Below, one piece after another: positions 45,182 to 53,469 of a DNA stretch of 64,000 nucleotides (the stretch's first letter is position 1; each line of letters starts with the position of its first letter). This DNA is from Mesorhizobium sp. WSM3859 (GTDB taxonomy: Bacteria > Pseudomonadota > Alphaproteobacteria > Rhizobiales > Rhizobiaceae): positions 1 through 64,000 of the forward strand of contig NZ_NSGG01000022.1 in assembly GCF_002295065.1 (NCBI RefSeq). Direction: 5' to 3'. The notes beneath the pieces were generated by a model. It was not told the origin of the DNA. It did no database searches and saw nothing but the letters and a program-made list of their open reading frames with translations. A program made the translations under genes and the position numbers.

Positions 45182-45979
45182 ATGCGTATTGTCGGGACGA
45201 TTCCGCTGGCCGTCGCCGCGGGCCTGTTCACTGCCTCTGTCGCCCAGGCGGGCGAGGGCAGTTGGATATCCGGCGACTGGTACCTGACGCTCGGCGCCAC
45301 AGGCCTGGTCGCGCCGAATTTCGAGGGCGGCAAGAAATACATGTTGAGCGCCCAGCCGATCATCTCGCTGGGCAAGGTCGGTCCCGAAGCGCGGTTCACC
45401 TCGCGCAACGACAACATCTCGCTGGCGTTGATCGACGACGGTTCCGTGCGCGCCGGCCTGACCGGCAAGTTCCTGTTCCATCGCACCAGCAAGGACGAAC
45501 TCCAGGGTCTCGACCCGGTGCGCTTCGGCGGCGAAGTTGGCGGCTTCTTTGAGTTCTATCCGTTGGATTGGCTGCGCGCCCGCGCCGAGTTGCGGCATGG
45601 CATCCGCTCACACAACGGCTTCGTTGCCGACATCGCGGCCGACGCGTTCTACGACATCACGCCCAGTGTGCGCATCTCCGGCGGCCCGCGCGTGACCTTC
45701 GCCTCGTCCAACTATTTCGATGCCTATTACGGCGTCAACGCCACCGAGGCAGCCGCCTCGGGGCTCAGCGAATACCATCCGGGCGGCGGTGTGAAGTCGA
45801 CGGGCCTCGGCGGCGCGATCACCTGGAAAGTGACCGAGCCGATGACGGCCAGCGTCTTCACCGAATATTCGCGCCTGATGGGGCCGGCTGCCGATTCCAG
45901 CCTGGTCAAGGAACGCGGCGACCGCAACCAGTGGATGTTCGGCGTGTCGACCACCTACCGCTTCAATTTCACGATGTAG
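45182..45979 (+). CDS. MipA/OmpV family outer-membrane protein
   Basis: 265 residues. Signal peptide MRIVGTIPLAVAAGLFTASVAQA, then alternating beta strands; YLTLGATGLVAPNFEG, the central LRARAELRHGIRSHNG (MipA signature) and an aromatic C-terminus (YRFNF plus TM) as expected for a beta barrel. MipA-type proteins interact with murein-synthesis enzymes or act as porins; specific role unknown. Confidence 0.88.
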   Translation: MRIVGTIPLAVAAGLFTASVAQAGEGSWISGDWYLTLGATGLVAPNFEGGKKYMLSAQPIISLGKVGPEARFTSRNDNISLALIDDGSVRAGLTGKFLFHRTSKDELQGLDPVRFGGEVGGFFEFYPLDWLRARAELRHGIRSHNGFVADIAADAFYDITPSVRISGGPRVTFASSNYFDAYYGVNATEAAASGLSEYHPGGGVKSTGLGGAITWKVTEPMTASVFTEYSRLMGPAADSSLVKERGDRNQWMFGVSTTYRFNFTM

Positions 45980-46228
45980 GTACAAAACCGGCGCGAGCCC
46001 TCGAAATCCATGCTTTATTCCTGCCGCGCCATCCGCTAAAAGCCACGCCATGACGAGCTTTTCGCGCCTTTTCGCGATCGCGATACGAATTACGGGCCCG
46101 GTGTTCCGGGCGGCCTGAGCGCCGCTGGAGCCGCCGGGAGTTTTCGCGCGCCCCCCTCGCGCCTTCTTCAGAAATCAACGCATATCGCCCGAGCTTTGTG
46201 CCGCCGGGCAATTTGAGATGGCAGATCG

Positions 46229-49207
46229 ATGACCGATACTCCTACGACCGATACGTCCGAGACGATCGACTACTCCAAGACGCTTTATTTGCCGCAGACG
46301 GATTTCCCGATGCGCGCCGGCCTCCCCGAGAAGGAGCCCGCCCTTGTGAAGCGCTGGCAGGACATGGACCTTTACAGAAAGCTTCGCGAGGAGGCCGCCG
46401 GCCGCGAGAAATTCGTGCTGCATGACGGTCCGCCCTACGCCAATGGCAACATCCATATCGGCCATGCGCTGAACAAGATCCTCAAGGACGTCATCAACCG
46501 CTCTTTCCAGATGCGCGGCTACGACGCCAACTACGTGCCGGGCTGGGACTGTCACGGCCTGCCGATCGAATGGAAGATCGAGGAGCAGTATCGCGCCAAG
46601 GGCAAGAACAAGGACGAGGTGCCGGTCAACGAGTTCCGCAGGGAATGCCGCGATTTCGCCGCGCATTGGATAAAGGTGCAGGGTGGCGAGTTCCAGCGCT
46701 TGGGCGTCATCGGCGATTTCGACAATCCCTACACGACCATGGCCTACCACGCGGAGTCGCGCATCGCCGGCGAGCTGCTAAAATTCGCGATGTCGGGGCA
46801 GCTCTACCGCGGTTCGAAGCCGGTGATGTGGAGCGTGGTCGAGCGCACCGCGCTCGCCGAGGCCGAGGTCGAATACCAGGACTATGAGAGCGACACGATC
46901 TGGGTGAAGTTCCCGGTCGCGAGCCTCGCCCAACCGGTCGCCGATGCCGCGCCGGCGCTGGATGAGGCCGCGCTCGATCTGGTCGAGGCGCATGTCGTGA
47001 TCTGGACAACCACGCCATGGACGCTTCCAGGCAACCGCGCCGTCAGTTATTCGGCGCGTGTCGCCTATGGCCTCTATGAGGTGACGGCGGCCGAGAACGC
47101 TTTCGGCCCGCAGCCTGGCGAGAAGCTGATCTTCGCCGACGCGCTCGCCGAGGAAAGCGCGGTCAAGGCGAAAGTCATCTTGAACCGACTTCATAGCGTC
47201 TCGGCCGAACAGCTTGGGAAGCTTACGCTTTCGCATCCCCTCAAGGGCCTTGGCGGCGGTTACGAATATCCCGTGCCGATGATCGCCGGCGAGCATGTCA
47301 CCGACGATGCCGGTACCGGCTTCGTCCACACGGCGCCCAGCCATGGCCGCGAGGACTTCGACGCCTGGACGGACGCGGCCTCGGAGTTGCGCGAGCGCGG
47401 CGTCGACACCGCAATCCCGTTCCCGGTCGACGATGCCGGCTTCTTCACCCGGGACGCGCCGGGCTTCGGCCCGGATCGCGAAGGTGGAGCCGCGCGCGTC
47501 ATCGACGACAATGGCAAGAAGGGCAACGCCAACCAGGCGGTGATCGACGAGCTCATCAAGCGCAACGCGCTGTTCGCGCGCGGCCGGCTGAAGCACAGCT
47601 ACCCGCATTCCTGGCGCTCGAAGAAGCCGATCATCTTCCGCAACACGCCGCAATGGTTCGTCTATATGGACAAGGACCTCGGCGACGGCACGACGCTGCG
47701 CAGCCGCGCGCTGAAGGCGATCGACGACACCCGCTTCGTGCCGGCTGCCGGCCAGAACCGCATCCGCGCCATGATCGAGGAGCGCCCGGACTGGGTGCTT
47801 TCGCGCCAGCGCGCCTGGGGCGTGCCGATTGCCGTCTTCGCCGATGAGGACGGCAATGTGCTGAAGGACGAGGCCGTCAACCAGCGCATCATGGATGCTT
47901 TCGAGAAGGAAGGCGCTGACGCCTGGTTCGCCGACGGCGCCAAGGAGCGTTTCCTCGGTAATCACGATGCCTCGAAGTGGCACCAGGTGATGGACATCCT
48001 GGACGTCTGGTTCGATTCCGGCTCGACCCATGTCTTCACGCTCGAGGACCGTCCTGACCTCAAATGGCCGGCCGACGTCTATCTCGAGGGCTCCGACCAG
48101 CATCGCGGCTGGTTCCATTCCTCGCTGCTCGAAAGCTGCGGCACGAGGGGCAGGGCGCCTTACGAAGCGGTCATCACTCATGGCTTCACCATGGATGAGG
48201 AAGGCCGCAAGATGTCGAAGTCGCTCGGCAACACAGTGGTGCCGCAGGACGTCATCAAGCAGTCCGGCGCCGATATCCTGCGGCTCTGGGTGGTGACGAC
48301 CGATTATTGGGAAGACCAGCGGCTCGGCAAGAACGTGCTGCAGACCAATATCGACGCCTATCGCAAGCTGAGGAACACCATCCGCTGGATGCTGGGCACG
48401 CTTGCCCATGACGACGGCCAGGATGTGCCGGTTGAGGCCATGCCGGAGTTGGAGCGACTGATGCTGCACCGGCTGTCTGAGCTGGACGAGGTGGTGCGCC
48501 AGGGTTACGACGCCTTCGAGTTCAAGCGCATCACCCGCGCGCTGCTGGACTTCATGGTGGTCGAACTCTCGGCCTTCTACTTCGACATCCGCAAGGACGC
48601 GCTTTACTGCGACGGGCCGTCGAGCCTGCGCCGCAGGGCGGCCGTGCAGGTGGTGCGCCACCTCTTCGAATGCCTGGTGAAGTGGCTGGCGCCGATGCTG
48701 CCCTTCACCACCGAGGAGGCCTGGCTCGACCGCCATCCCGAAGCCGTCTCGGTGCATCTCGACCAGTTCCCGGCGATCCCGCAGAACTGGCGCAACGAGG
48801 CGCTGGCCGAGAAATGGCGCAAGGTGAGGCAGGTGCGCCGTGTCGTCACCGGTGCGCTGGAGATCGCGCGCGCCGAGAAGCTGATCGGCTCTTCGCTCGA
48901 GGCGGTTCCGGTGGTGACGCTGGATGACGCCGCGCTGGAAGCGGCCATCGCCGATGTCGACATGGCCGAGATGGCGATCACCAGCGACCTCGTCATCAAG
49001 CATGGCAAGGCGCCGGAAGGTGCCTTTACGCTCGACGACGTCAAGGGCGTGGCGGTGGTGGTGGAGAAAGCCGAGGATCGCGGCTTGGTCAAATGCGCGC
49101 GCTCATGGCGCTACACCGCCGATGTCGGGCAGGATTCGGAATTTCCGGATGTCTCGGCCCGCGACGCGGCCGTGCTGCATGAGCTGAAGGCGCTTGGGCG
49201 GCTCTAG
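46229..49207 (+). CDS. ileS: Isoleucyl-tRNA synthetase
   Basis: 992 residues, full length for the bacterial enzyme (usually 920-1000). Class I motifs: HIGH variant NIHIGHALNK near residue 84, KMSKS in GRKMSKSLGN near 660, and the editing-domain threonine-rich site VIWTTTPWTLPGNRA at about 255-269. No Zn-binding four-Cys tail is visible at the C-terminus. Charges tRNA-Ile in the cytosol. Three bases after its stop lies a palindromic repeat. The 249-base upstream gap has a GCCCGG-TGTT-CCGGGC hairpin but no recognised leader. Confidence 0.98.
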   Translation: MTDTPTTDTSETIDYSKTLYLPQTDFPMRAGLPEKEPALVKRWQDMDLYRKLREEAAGREKFVLHDGPPYANGNIHIGHALNKILKDVINRSFQMRGYDANYVPGWDCHGLPIEWKIEEQYRAKGKNKDEVPVNEFRRECRDFAAHWIKVQGGEFQRLGVIGDFDNPYTTMAYHAESRIAGELLKFAMSGQLYRGSKPVMWSVVERTALAEAEVEYQDYESDTIWVKFPVASLAQPVADAAPALDEAALDLVEAHVVIWTTTPWTLPGNRAVSYSARVAYGLYEVTAAENAFGPQPGEKLIFADALAEESAVKAKVILNRLHSVSAEQLGKLTLSHPLKGLGGGYEYPVPMIAGEHVTDDAGTGFVHTAPSHGREDFDAWTDAASELRERGVDTAIPFPVDDAGFFTRDAPGFGPDREGGAARVIDDNGKKGNANQAVIDELIKRNALFARGRLKHSYPHSWRSKKPIIFRNTPQWFVYMDKDLGDGTTLRSRALKAIDDTRFVPAAGQNRIRAMIEERPDWVLSRQRAWGVPIAVFADEDGNVLKDEAVNQRIMDAFEKEGADAWFADGAKERFLGNHDASKWHQVMDILDVWFDSGSTHVFTLEDRPDLKWPADVYLEGSDQHRGWFHSSLLESCGTRGRAPYEAVITHGFTMDEEGRKMSKSLGNTVVPQDVIKQSGADILRLWVVTTDYWEDQRLGKNVLQTNIDAYRKLRNTIRWMLGTLAHDDGQDVPVEAMPELERLMLHRLSELDEVVRQGYDAFEFKRITRALLDFMVVELSAFYFDIRKDALYCDGPSSLRRRAAVQVVRHLFECLVKWLAPMLPFTTEEAWLDRHPEAVSVHLDQFPAIPQNWRNEALAEKWRKVRQVRRVVTGALEIARAEKLIGSSLEAVPVVTLDDAALEAAIADVDMAEMAITSDLVIKHGKAPEGAFTLDDVKGVAVVVEKAEDRGLVKCARSWRYTADVGQDSEFPDVSARDAAVLHELKALGRL

Positions 49208-49209
49208 TC

Positions 49210-49254
49210 GCATGTCGCCCAAAAGTGTGAAGCGGTTTTGGGCTAACGACATGC
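49210..49254. repeat. Palindromic repeat, AAGTGTGAAGCGG-core family, copy 5
   Basis: Outer stem GCATGTCG/CGACATGC, inner CCCAAAA/TTTTGGG, core AAAAGTGTGAAGCGGTTTT. Copy 3 has GCATGTCT/AGACATGC and CCCGAAA/TTTCGGG in the same places, so pairing is kept while bases differ. Starts three bases after ileS and may act as its 3' end. Confidence 0.78.
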
Positions 49255-49456
49255 ACCAAGTCAAATAAGTGCAAAAGTACCACGCCGGGCGGACCATATC
49301 CGCCCGTGCGTTGCCCTTAACAAGTGGTTGAGGTAAACACGCGACACTCCGGCAGACAAATTGTCGCCGGATTTCCATCGCAAGTGCGAGGAAGAAGGGG
49401 ACCGTGCCCTTGGCCGGTGGCGACCGAAAGGCAGTTTTAGAGTGGGACTTTTTGGC

Positions 49457-50131
49457 ATGACCGACAGAACGTTCGCGCGCGCCGCGCTGCTGGCGCCGCT
49501 TGTGGTATCGGCCATCGCCTTGTCGGGCTGCGTGGGCTCGCCGACCTACGGAACCGACAAGACGGCTGCCGCGCAGCTCTTCGACGATGTTTCCGGCGCG
49601 GTCTCGATCACGCCGAAGCACCGCAATCCGATCGACTACAAGCCGCGTCCCGATTTGGTGAAGCCCGCCCCCGGGCAGAAGGAAACCCTGCCGCCGCCGC
49701 AGGAGAGCATCCAGACGGCGAGCACCGAGTGGCCCGAATCGCCCGAGGCGCGGCGCGCCCGCATCCGCGCCGACGCCACCGCGCATCAGAATGATCCGAA
49801 TTACCAGCCGGAAGCCGTCGAGGATGTGCAGACCGATCCCGCGTCGGTGAAGAAGGCGATGGCCGACTCGGCCTCCAGTCACCCGCCACGCTGGTCGCCC
49901 GATGATTCCAGCGCTACGCGCACCGCCGAGATCCAGCGCCGGCTTGCCGAGCAGAAGCAGGGCGACCCGACCACTCGCAAATATCTGAGCGAGCCGCCGC
50001 TTGCCTATCGCCAGCCCTCCGATGCCGCGCCGCAGAACGAACTCGGCGAGGACGAGTACAAGAAGGAGCGCCGCCTCAAGGCACAGGCGGAAGGCAAGAA
50101 GGGCGGCTGGTTCGACTGGCTGGGGCTGTGA
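49457..50131 (+). CDS. Lipoprotein of unknown function
   Basis: 224 residues. Signal LAPLVVSAIALSGCVG has a clear lipobox (LSGC), so the mature protein is lipid-anchored from Cys at about residue 24. The rest is Pro-, Gln- and charged-residue rich and probably disordered, with EIQRRLAEQKQ and a KKERRLKAQAEGKKGGWFDW tail. No known domain. Ends two bases before a trinucleotide-rich repeat array. Confidence 0.78.
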   Translation: MTDRTFARAALLAPLVVSAIALSGCVGSPTYGTDKTAAAQLFDDVSGAVSITPKHRNPIDYKPRPDLVKPAPGQKETLPPPQESIQTASTEWPESPEARRARIRADATAHQNDPNYQPEAVEDVQTDPASVKKAMADSASSHPPRWSPDDSSATRTAEIQRRLAEQKQGDPTTRKYLSEPPLAYRQPSDAAPQNELGEDEYKKERRLKAQAEGKKGGWFDWLGL

Positions 50132-50133
50132 AT

Positions 50134-50224
50134 GGTCAGTAGTCAGTAGTCAGTGGTGATCCGGTCACTACTGACCACTCATTACCAGTCCCTACTGACT
50201 ACTCACTACTCACTACTCACTATC
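50134..50224. repeat. Mirror-like array of GTCAGTA and CTACTCA units, overlapping the tadA stop
   Basis: Left side: three tandem heptamers (GTCAGTA, GTCAGTA, GTCAGTG, 50135-50155). Right side: several CACTACT/CTACTCA units to 50223. The two sides are imperfect inverted copies, so a long hairpin can form between the lipoprotein and tadA stop codons. The tadA stop (minus strand, 50213-50215) and its last three residues are coded inside the array. Likely a slippage-prone bidirectional terminator. Confidence 0.7.
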
Positions 50225-50671
50225 ATTCCGTCTTTCGCGAAAAAAATCCTTGAGGATGAGGGCAGCGTCGCTCTCGCCCATTCCCGGATAGATGTCCGGC
50301 GTGTGATGGCAGGTGGGCGAAGCGAAAAAGCGCACGCCGTTGATCACCGCGCCGCCTTTCTCGTCGGCGGCGCCGAAATAGAGCCGCCGCAGCCTGGCGA
50401 AGGAGATCGCGCCGGCACACATGGCGCAGGGCTCAAGCGTCACATAGAGATCGTAGCCGGTGAGACGCTCGCTGGCGAGCTTCCGGCAGGCCTCGCGGAT
50501 CGCCAGCATCTCAGCATGCGCCGTCGGATCGGCAAGCTCGCGGGTACGGTTGCCGGCTTTCGCGATCACCGTGTTGCCGCTGACAATCACCGCGCCGACC
50601 GGCACTTCGCCGCGGCCGGCCGCCGCTTCGGCCTCTTCAAGCGCCAAGGCCATGAAATCCGGTCGTTTCAA
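50213..50671 (-). CDS. tadA: tRNA-specific adenosine deaminase
   Basis: 152 residues from a TTG start (KRPDFMALALEEA), which aligns best with Agrobacterium TadA; an ATG 30 bases upstream would give 162. Zinc and proton-relay motif TAHAEM (HAE) near residue 55 and PCAMC near 85 are the deaminase signature. The C-terminal FFASPTCHHTPDIY is typical of TadA. It converts A34 to inosine in tRNA-Arg(ACG), an essential reaction. The gene end runs into the CTACTCA repeat array. Confidence 0.94.
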   Translation of the reverse strand: MKRPDFMALALEEAEAAAGRGEVPVGAVIVSGNTVIAKAGNRTRELADPTAHAEMLAIREACRKLASERLTGYDLYVTLEPCAMCAGAISFARLRRLYFGAADEKGGAVINGVRFFASPTCHHTPDIYPGMGESDAALILKDFFRERRNDSE

Positions 50672-50851
50672 GCGGTTTCCATTCCGATTATTCCTCGCCA
50701 CCCGAGAATGATCCTGTTATCTAGCGCGAGACCCTGAAAACCGGAATCGGTTTTTGCCGCGCCGCCGGATGCGCAAAATCAAGATGACACTGCCTGCGTT
50801 GGGCGTCCGCAAGGGCGCGCGGCGCTGTAGCAGGCAAAGACGAGCAAAGTA

Positions 50852-52840
50852 ATGGACGACGACAAGAAATCTCCACGCGGGCCGCGCAAGGGCGGCTCGA
50901 AACCGGCGGGCCGGCGAGACGGCAAGCCGGCCTACGGCGCCAAGAAGCCGTTCGCAAAGCGTGAGCGGCCGATGGCCGCCGAAGGCGAGCGCCCGGCCCG
51001 CGATTTTAAACGCAGCTACAAGCCGCGTGAAACGGGGCCGCGTGACACGGGTGAAGGTGCGGAGCGCGGCGACCGGCCGTTTCGCAAAGGTCCGCCGCGT
51101 GACGGCAAGCCCTTCGAGAAGCGCGAAGGCCGCAAGCCCTTTGCGCCACGCGGTGACCGGCCGACGGCCGCCGAAGGCGAGCGCCCGGCCCGCGATTTTA
51201 CACGCAGCTACAAGCCGCGCGAAATGGGGCCGCGTGACACGGGTGAAGGCGCGGAGCGCGGCGACCGGCCGTTCCGCAAAGGCCCGCCGCGCGACGGCAA
51301 GCCCTTCGACAAACGCGAGGGCCGCAAGCCCTATACGCCACGCGGTGACAGGCCGATGGCCGCCGAGGGCGAGCGTGGCGAACGCCGTTTCGAGCGCCCC
51401 AAGCGCGAGTTCAGCGATCGCCCCGGACGCGACTTTGCCGACCGGCCGAAGCGTGATTTCAGCGATCGTCCGCGCGGCGCGGGAAAGTCCGAGGGCGGCT
51501 TCAAGCCGCGCCCGCGTCCTTCGGAAGCCGTGCCGGAGGCCGGCGAGCGTATCGCCAAGCGGCTGGCGCGTGCCGGCATCGCCTCGCGCCGCGACGCCGA
51601 GGAACTGATCGCGGCCGGCCGCGTCAAGGTCAACGGCAAGGTGCTGGACTCGCCGGCCTTCAACGTTAGCGCCAACGACGTCATCCATCTCGACGGCACC
51701 GAGATCCCGCCGATCGAGCGCACGCGCCTGTTCCTGTTCCACAAGCCGGCGGGAGTCGTCACCACCAACCGAGATCCGGAAGGCCGCAAGACCGTCTTCG
51801 ACGTGCTGCCGGCCGACCTGCCCAGGCTGATGACGATCGGCCGGCTCGACATCAACACCGAAGGCCTGCTGCTGCTCACCAATGACGGCGGGCTGTCGCG
51901 CGTGCTCGAACTGCCGGCCACCGGCTGGCTGCGGCGCTACCGCGCGCGCGTCCATGGCAAGGTCGAGGAGAGCGCGCTCGCCGGCTTGCGTGAGGGCATC
52001 GCCGTCGACGGCGTCTTCTACGGGTCGATCGAAGCTTCGCTCGATCGCGAGCAGGGCACCAATGCATGGCTGACGCTGGGCCTGCGCGAAGGCAAGAACC
52101 GTGAGGTGAAGAACATCCTTGGCGCGCTTGGCCTCGATGTCACGCGGCTGATCCGCATCTCCTACGGCCCCTTCCAGCTGGAAGATCTGCCCGAGGGACA
52201 CGTGCTGGAGATCAAGGGTCGGGTGCTGCGCGAGCAGCTCGGCGAGCGGTTGATCGAGGAAGCCGGCGCCAATTTCGATGCCGAAATCCAGAAGCCTTTC
52301 TCCAACAAGCCGGTGCGCGCAAGCGGTCCGAGCCGCGCAGAGGCCGACCGGCCGAAATTCACGCGCGACGGCGATCGCCGGCCGATCGGCGAGGGTGGAC
52401 TGATCAAGGCGCGCAAGCGCCGCGAAGGCAGCCGCGACGAGGCGTTGAGCAAGCTTTCGACCAAGCCGGACAGGGCGTTTGGCGAGCGCGGCGCGAAGTC
52501 CGATCGCGGCGGCTTCGGCGACAAGCCGCGTGGCGGGTTTGGCGACAAGCCACGCGGCAAGAAATCCGAGCGCGAGCAGCGGCCGATCGAGCCGCCGGGC
52601 CAGCGCAAGGCCAATGTCTGGATGGCGCCGGGCGCCCGGCCCATCGGCAAGGGCAGGGCGGAAGCCGACGCCGCGAGGGCCGCCGAGGCGAAGGCGCGCA
52701 AGGCGTCGTTCAAACCGGGCGGCAAGGGCAAGCCGGGCGCAAAGCCGTTCGGCAAGCCCCGCGGCGAGCGCCCCGAAGGCGATGGCGGCAACAGGCCGCG
52801 TGGTCCGAAGAGGGGCGGCGATGCGGATCGTCGGCGGTGA
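50852..52840 (+). CDS. rluB: RluB-family 23S rRNA pseudouridine synthase with repeated basic tails
   Basis: 662 residues, more than twice the E. coli RluB core. Residues 1-225 are Arg/Gly/Lys/Pro-rich and contain two nearly identical 64-residue repeats (ERPARDF-x-RSYKPRE...), then a third start. The core is ordinary: S4 domain RIAKRLARAGIASRRDAEEL (about 230-285), catalytic Asp in IGRLDINTEGLLLLTNDG (near 333) and TRLIRISYGPFQL. Residues 470-662 are again basic and disordered. It should isomerise a uridine near the peptidyl-transferase centre; the tails probably bind RNA. The stop overlaps rsmD by 20 bases. Confidence 0.92.
   Translation: MDDDKKSPRGPRKGGSKPAGRRDGKPAYGAKKPFAKRERPMAAEGERPARDFKRSYKPRETGPRDTGEGAERGDRPFRKGPPRDGKPFEKREGRKPFAPRGDRPTAAEGERPARDFTRSYKPREMGPRDTGEGAERGDRPFRKGPPRDGKPFDKREGRKPYTPRGDRPMAAEGERGERRFERPKREFSDRPGRDFADRPKRDFSDRPRGAGKSEGGFKPRPRPSEAVPEAGERIAKRLARAGIASRRDAEELIAAGRVKVNGKVLDSPAFNVSANDVIHLDGTEIPPIERTRLFLFHKPAGVVTTNRDPEGRKTVFDVLPADLPRLMTIGRLDINTEGLLLLTNDGGLSRVLELPATGWLRRYRARVHGKVEESALAGLREGIAVDGVFYGSIEASLDREQGTNAWLTLGLREGKNREVKNILGALGLDVTRLIRISYGPFQLEDLPEGHVLEIKGRVLREQLGERLIEEAGANFDAEIQKPFSNKPVRASGPSRAEADRPKFTRDGDRRPIGEGGLIKARKRREGSRDEALSKLSTKPDRAFGERGAKSDRGGFGDKPRGGFGDKPRGKKSEREQRPIEPPGQRKANVWMAPGARPIGKGRAEADAARAAEAKARKASFKPGGKGKPGAKPFGKPRGERPEGDGGNRPRGPKRGGDADRRR
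50981..51364 (+). repeat. 192-bp in-frame tandem repeat within rluB
   Basis: Two units, 50981-51172 and 51173-51364, exactly 64 codons each, with a partial third unit after. They agree at most positions, including synonymous ones, so the duplication is recent or kept alike by recombination. Units encode Arg/Lys/Gly-rich disordered protein. Confidence 0.85.
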
Positions 52841-53375
52841 GTTCCGCGGACGTCCGCTGGCGACGCCGAAAAGCAATGCCATCCGCCCCACCACCGACCG
52901 CACCCGCGAGGCGGTGTTCAACGTCCTGGCGCATCGCTACGCCGACAAGCTGGAGGGCGGCCGCGTGCTCGACCTCTTCGCCGGCACGGGCGCGCTCGGG
53001 CTGGAGGCTTTGTCGCGCGGCGCCTCCTACTGCGTCTTCATCGAGGAATCGACCGAGGGACGCGGCCTGATCCGCGAGAATGTCGAAGCCTATGGCCTGA
53101 CCGGTCGCACCAAGATTTTCCGCCGCGACGCCACGCATCTCGGCGAAGCCGGCACGATCTCGCCCTTCGGCCTGGTCTTCGCCGATCCGCCCTACGGTAA
53201 AGGCCTTGGCGAACGGGCTCTGCGCTCCGCCAAGGACGGCGGCTGGCTTCTGCCCGGCGCGCTCTGCGTCGTGGAGGAGGCGGCGTCGGCGCCGTTCGAG
53301 CCGGGCGCCGGTTTTTCGGTGATGGACGAGCGCAATTACGGCGAAACGGTCATCCGGTTCATCGAGGCCAGCTAG
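52821..53375 (+). CDS. rsmD: 16S rRNA (guanine-966-N2)-methyltransferase
   Basis: 184 residues. MRIVGGEFRGRPLATP is the RsmD N-terminal signature; motif I VLDLFAGTGALGLEALSRGA (about residues 48-67) binds S-adenosylmethionine and DPPYGKG near 130 is motif IV for N2-methylation. Starts within rluB (20-base overlap), so translation is coupled; both modify rRNA. Confidence 0.95.
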   Translation: MRIVGGEFRGRPLATPKSNAIRPTTDRTREAVFNVLAHRYADKLEGGRVLDLFAGTGALGLEALSRGASYCVFIEESTEGRGLIRENVEAYGLTGRTKIFRRDATHLGEAGTISPFGLVFADPPYGKGLGERALRSAKDGGWLLPGALCVVEEAASAPFEPGAGFSVMDERNYGETVIRFIEAS

Positions 53376-53469
53376 GTTGTTCCAGCCGCGCCTCGAAAAT
53401 GCCGAACAATTCACTTTGCCTCGCCAGCGAACCTTGCCTATCGTCGCGTAACTGGGACCGGAGAACTTG

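Noticed and set aside
46016..46228. tRNA-dependent leader (T-box) before ileS
   Set aside because: No T-box core sequence; such leaders are not expected in alphaproteobacteria. Only a short GCCCGG hairpin is present.
46778..49003. 741-residue minus-strand frame
   Set aside because: Antisense of ileS, no motif and no ribosome site.
50134..50224. Possible CRISPR array
   Set aside because: Units are heptamers with no spacers and no cas genes are near.
50717..52921. 734-residue minus-strand frame
   Set aside because: Antisense of the low-complexity rluB gene; the Ala/Leu/Arg repeats mirror the repeats on the other strand.
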